From Mucilaginibacter corticis (GTDB lineage Bacteria; Bacteroidota; Bacteroidia; Sphingobacteriales; Sphingobacteriaceae), in assembly GCF_007558865.1 (NCBI RefSeq), contig NZ_VLPK01000001.1:1488001-1552000 (forward strand): DNA of 64,000 nt, in the 5' to 3' direction. Numbering within the stretch: position 1 is the first letter of the stretch; each line of letters starts with the position of its first letter. Both the position numbers and the translations under genes were made by a program. Under the pieces are notes generated by a model. That model searched no databases, was not told where the DNA came from, and was given only the letters and a program-made list of their open reading frames with translations. This document shows positions 63,934-64,000 of the stretch, piece by piece.

Positions 63934-64000
63934 ATGATCAAAGAAATAGAAATAGTTTGCCCGCCCGGGCAGCAGGACGATGCGGAAGTTTTAAAAAAGC
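63934..64000 (+). CDS. Start of a further gene, cut by the window edge
   Basis: Only 22 codons are inside: MIKEIEIVCPPGQQDDAEVL. The first residues resemble the N-terminus of COG2509-type FAD-dependent dehydrogenases, but this is too short to rely on. It has a promoter of its own and follows the clpC terminator. Confidence 0.5.
   Translation, partial: MIKEIEIVCPPGQQDDAEVLKK

Overview
The window is chromosomal DNA of a Bacteroidota bacterium, most likely family Sphingobacteriaceae and probably Mucilaginibacter or a close relative. The reasons are the recurrent Bacteroidota promoter word TAnnTTTG (sometimes with TTG/TTTG 17-20 bp upstream), carboxypeptidase-regulatory/beta-barrel outer-membrane proteins, a 7TM-DISM histidine kinase, 6-bladed beta-propeller proteins, a bacillithiol-type YtxJ, DUF1501/DUF1800 pairs, and many short intergenic palindromes. 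Genus assignment is inference. I see no tRNA, rRNA, CRISPR array, complete insertion sequence or prophage.

Layout. 0-6.4 kb: an ECF sigma/anti-sigma pair behind lipA, OsmC, YtxJ, ribH with a 37-aa lipoprotein, a membrane TPR protein, recF plus a DUF721 gene, and ndk. 6.5-11.4 kb: a DHH phosphoesterase, two FKBP-type prolyl isomerases, TatD and type I asparaginase. 11.4-13.4 kb: small genes between palindromic repeats. 13.4-17.7 kb: gcvP divergent from an Lrp/AsnC regulator, and pdxJ. 17.8-25.8 kb: a polysaccharide deacetylase, a large outer-membrane barrel, a response regulator, a secreted phytase-like propeller, an AhpD-like protein, a Crp/Fnr regulator and a pepsin-like lipoprotein.

26.2-32.4 kb is the most unusual block: an acyltransferase resembling autoinducer/N-acyl amino acid synthases, a ThiF/E1-like adenylyltransferase, a 7TM-DISM histidine kinase, a receiver-kinase protein and two receivers. 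I read it as a candidate signal-synthesis and signal-sensing module. 32.5-33.8 kb is an AhpD-like/peroxiredoxin pair with a near-consensus OxyR site upstream of the peroxiredoxin.

34-45.4 kb: hisS with an apparent insertion, a DUF1501/DUF1800/DUF1800 cluster, aat, ruvC, a membrane protein, a nucleotidyltransferase, a GH43 enzyme and a DEAD-box helicase preceded by a 42-bp tandem repeat. 45.9-50.4 kb: rsgA, then a tandem duplication of a WKNG-repeat lipoprotein that carried along the 3' end of rsgA, and a Kelch protein. 50.6-55.1 kb: an EcsC-family protein, a penicillin-acylase-family hydrolase and ettA. 55.2-60.9 kb: two paralogous 6-bladed propellers upstream of a second outer-membrane barrel. 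The window ends with clpC and the first 22 codons of a further gene.

Gene starts were moved to internal ATG/GTG codons where the upstream extension looked non-coding or contained the promoter. GTG starts are inferred for the anti-sigma factor, sigma factor, nucleotidyltransferase, helicase, ettA and the 58-kb barrel. All functions come from reading motifs by eye; no database search was run.
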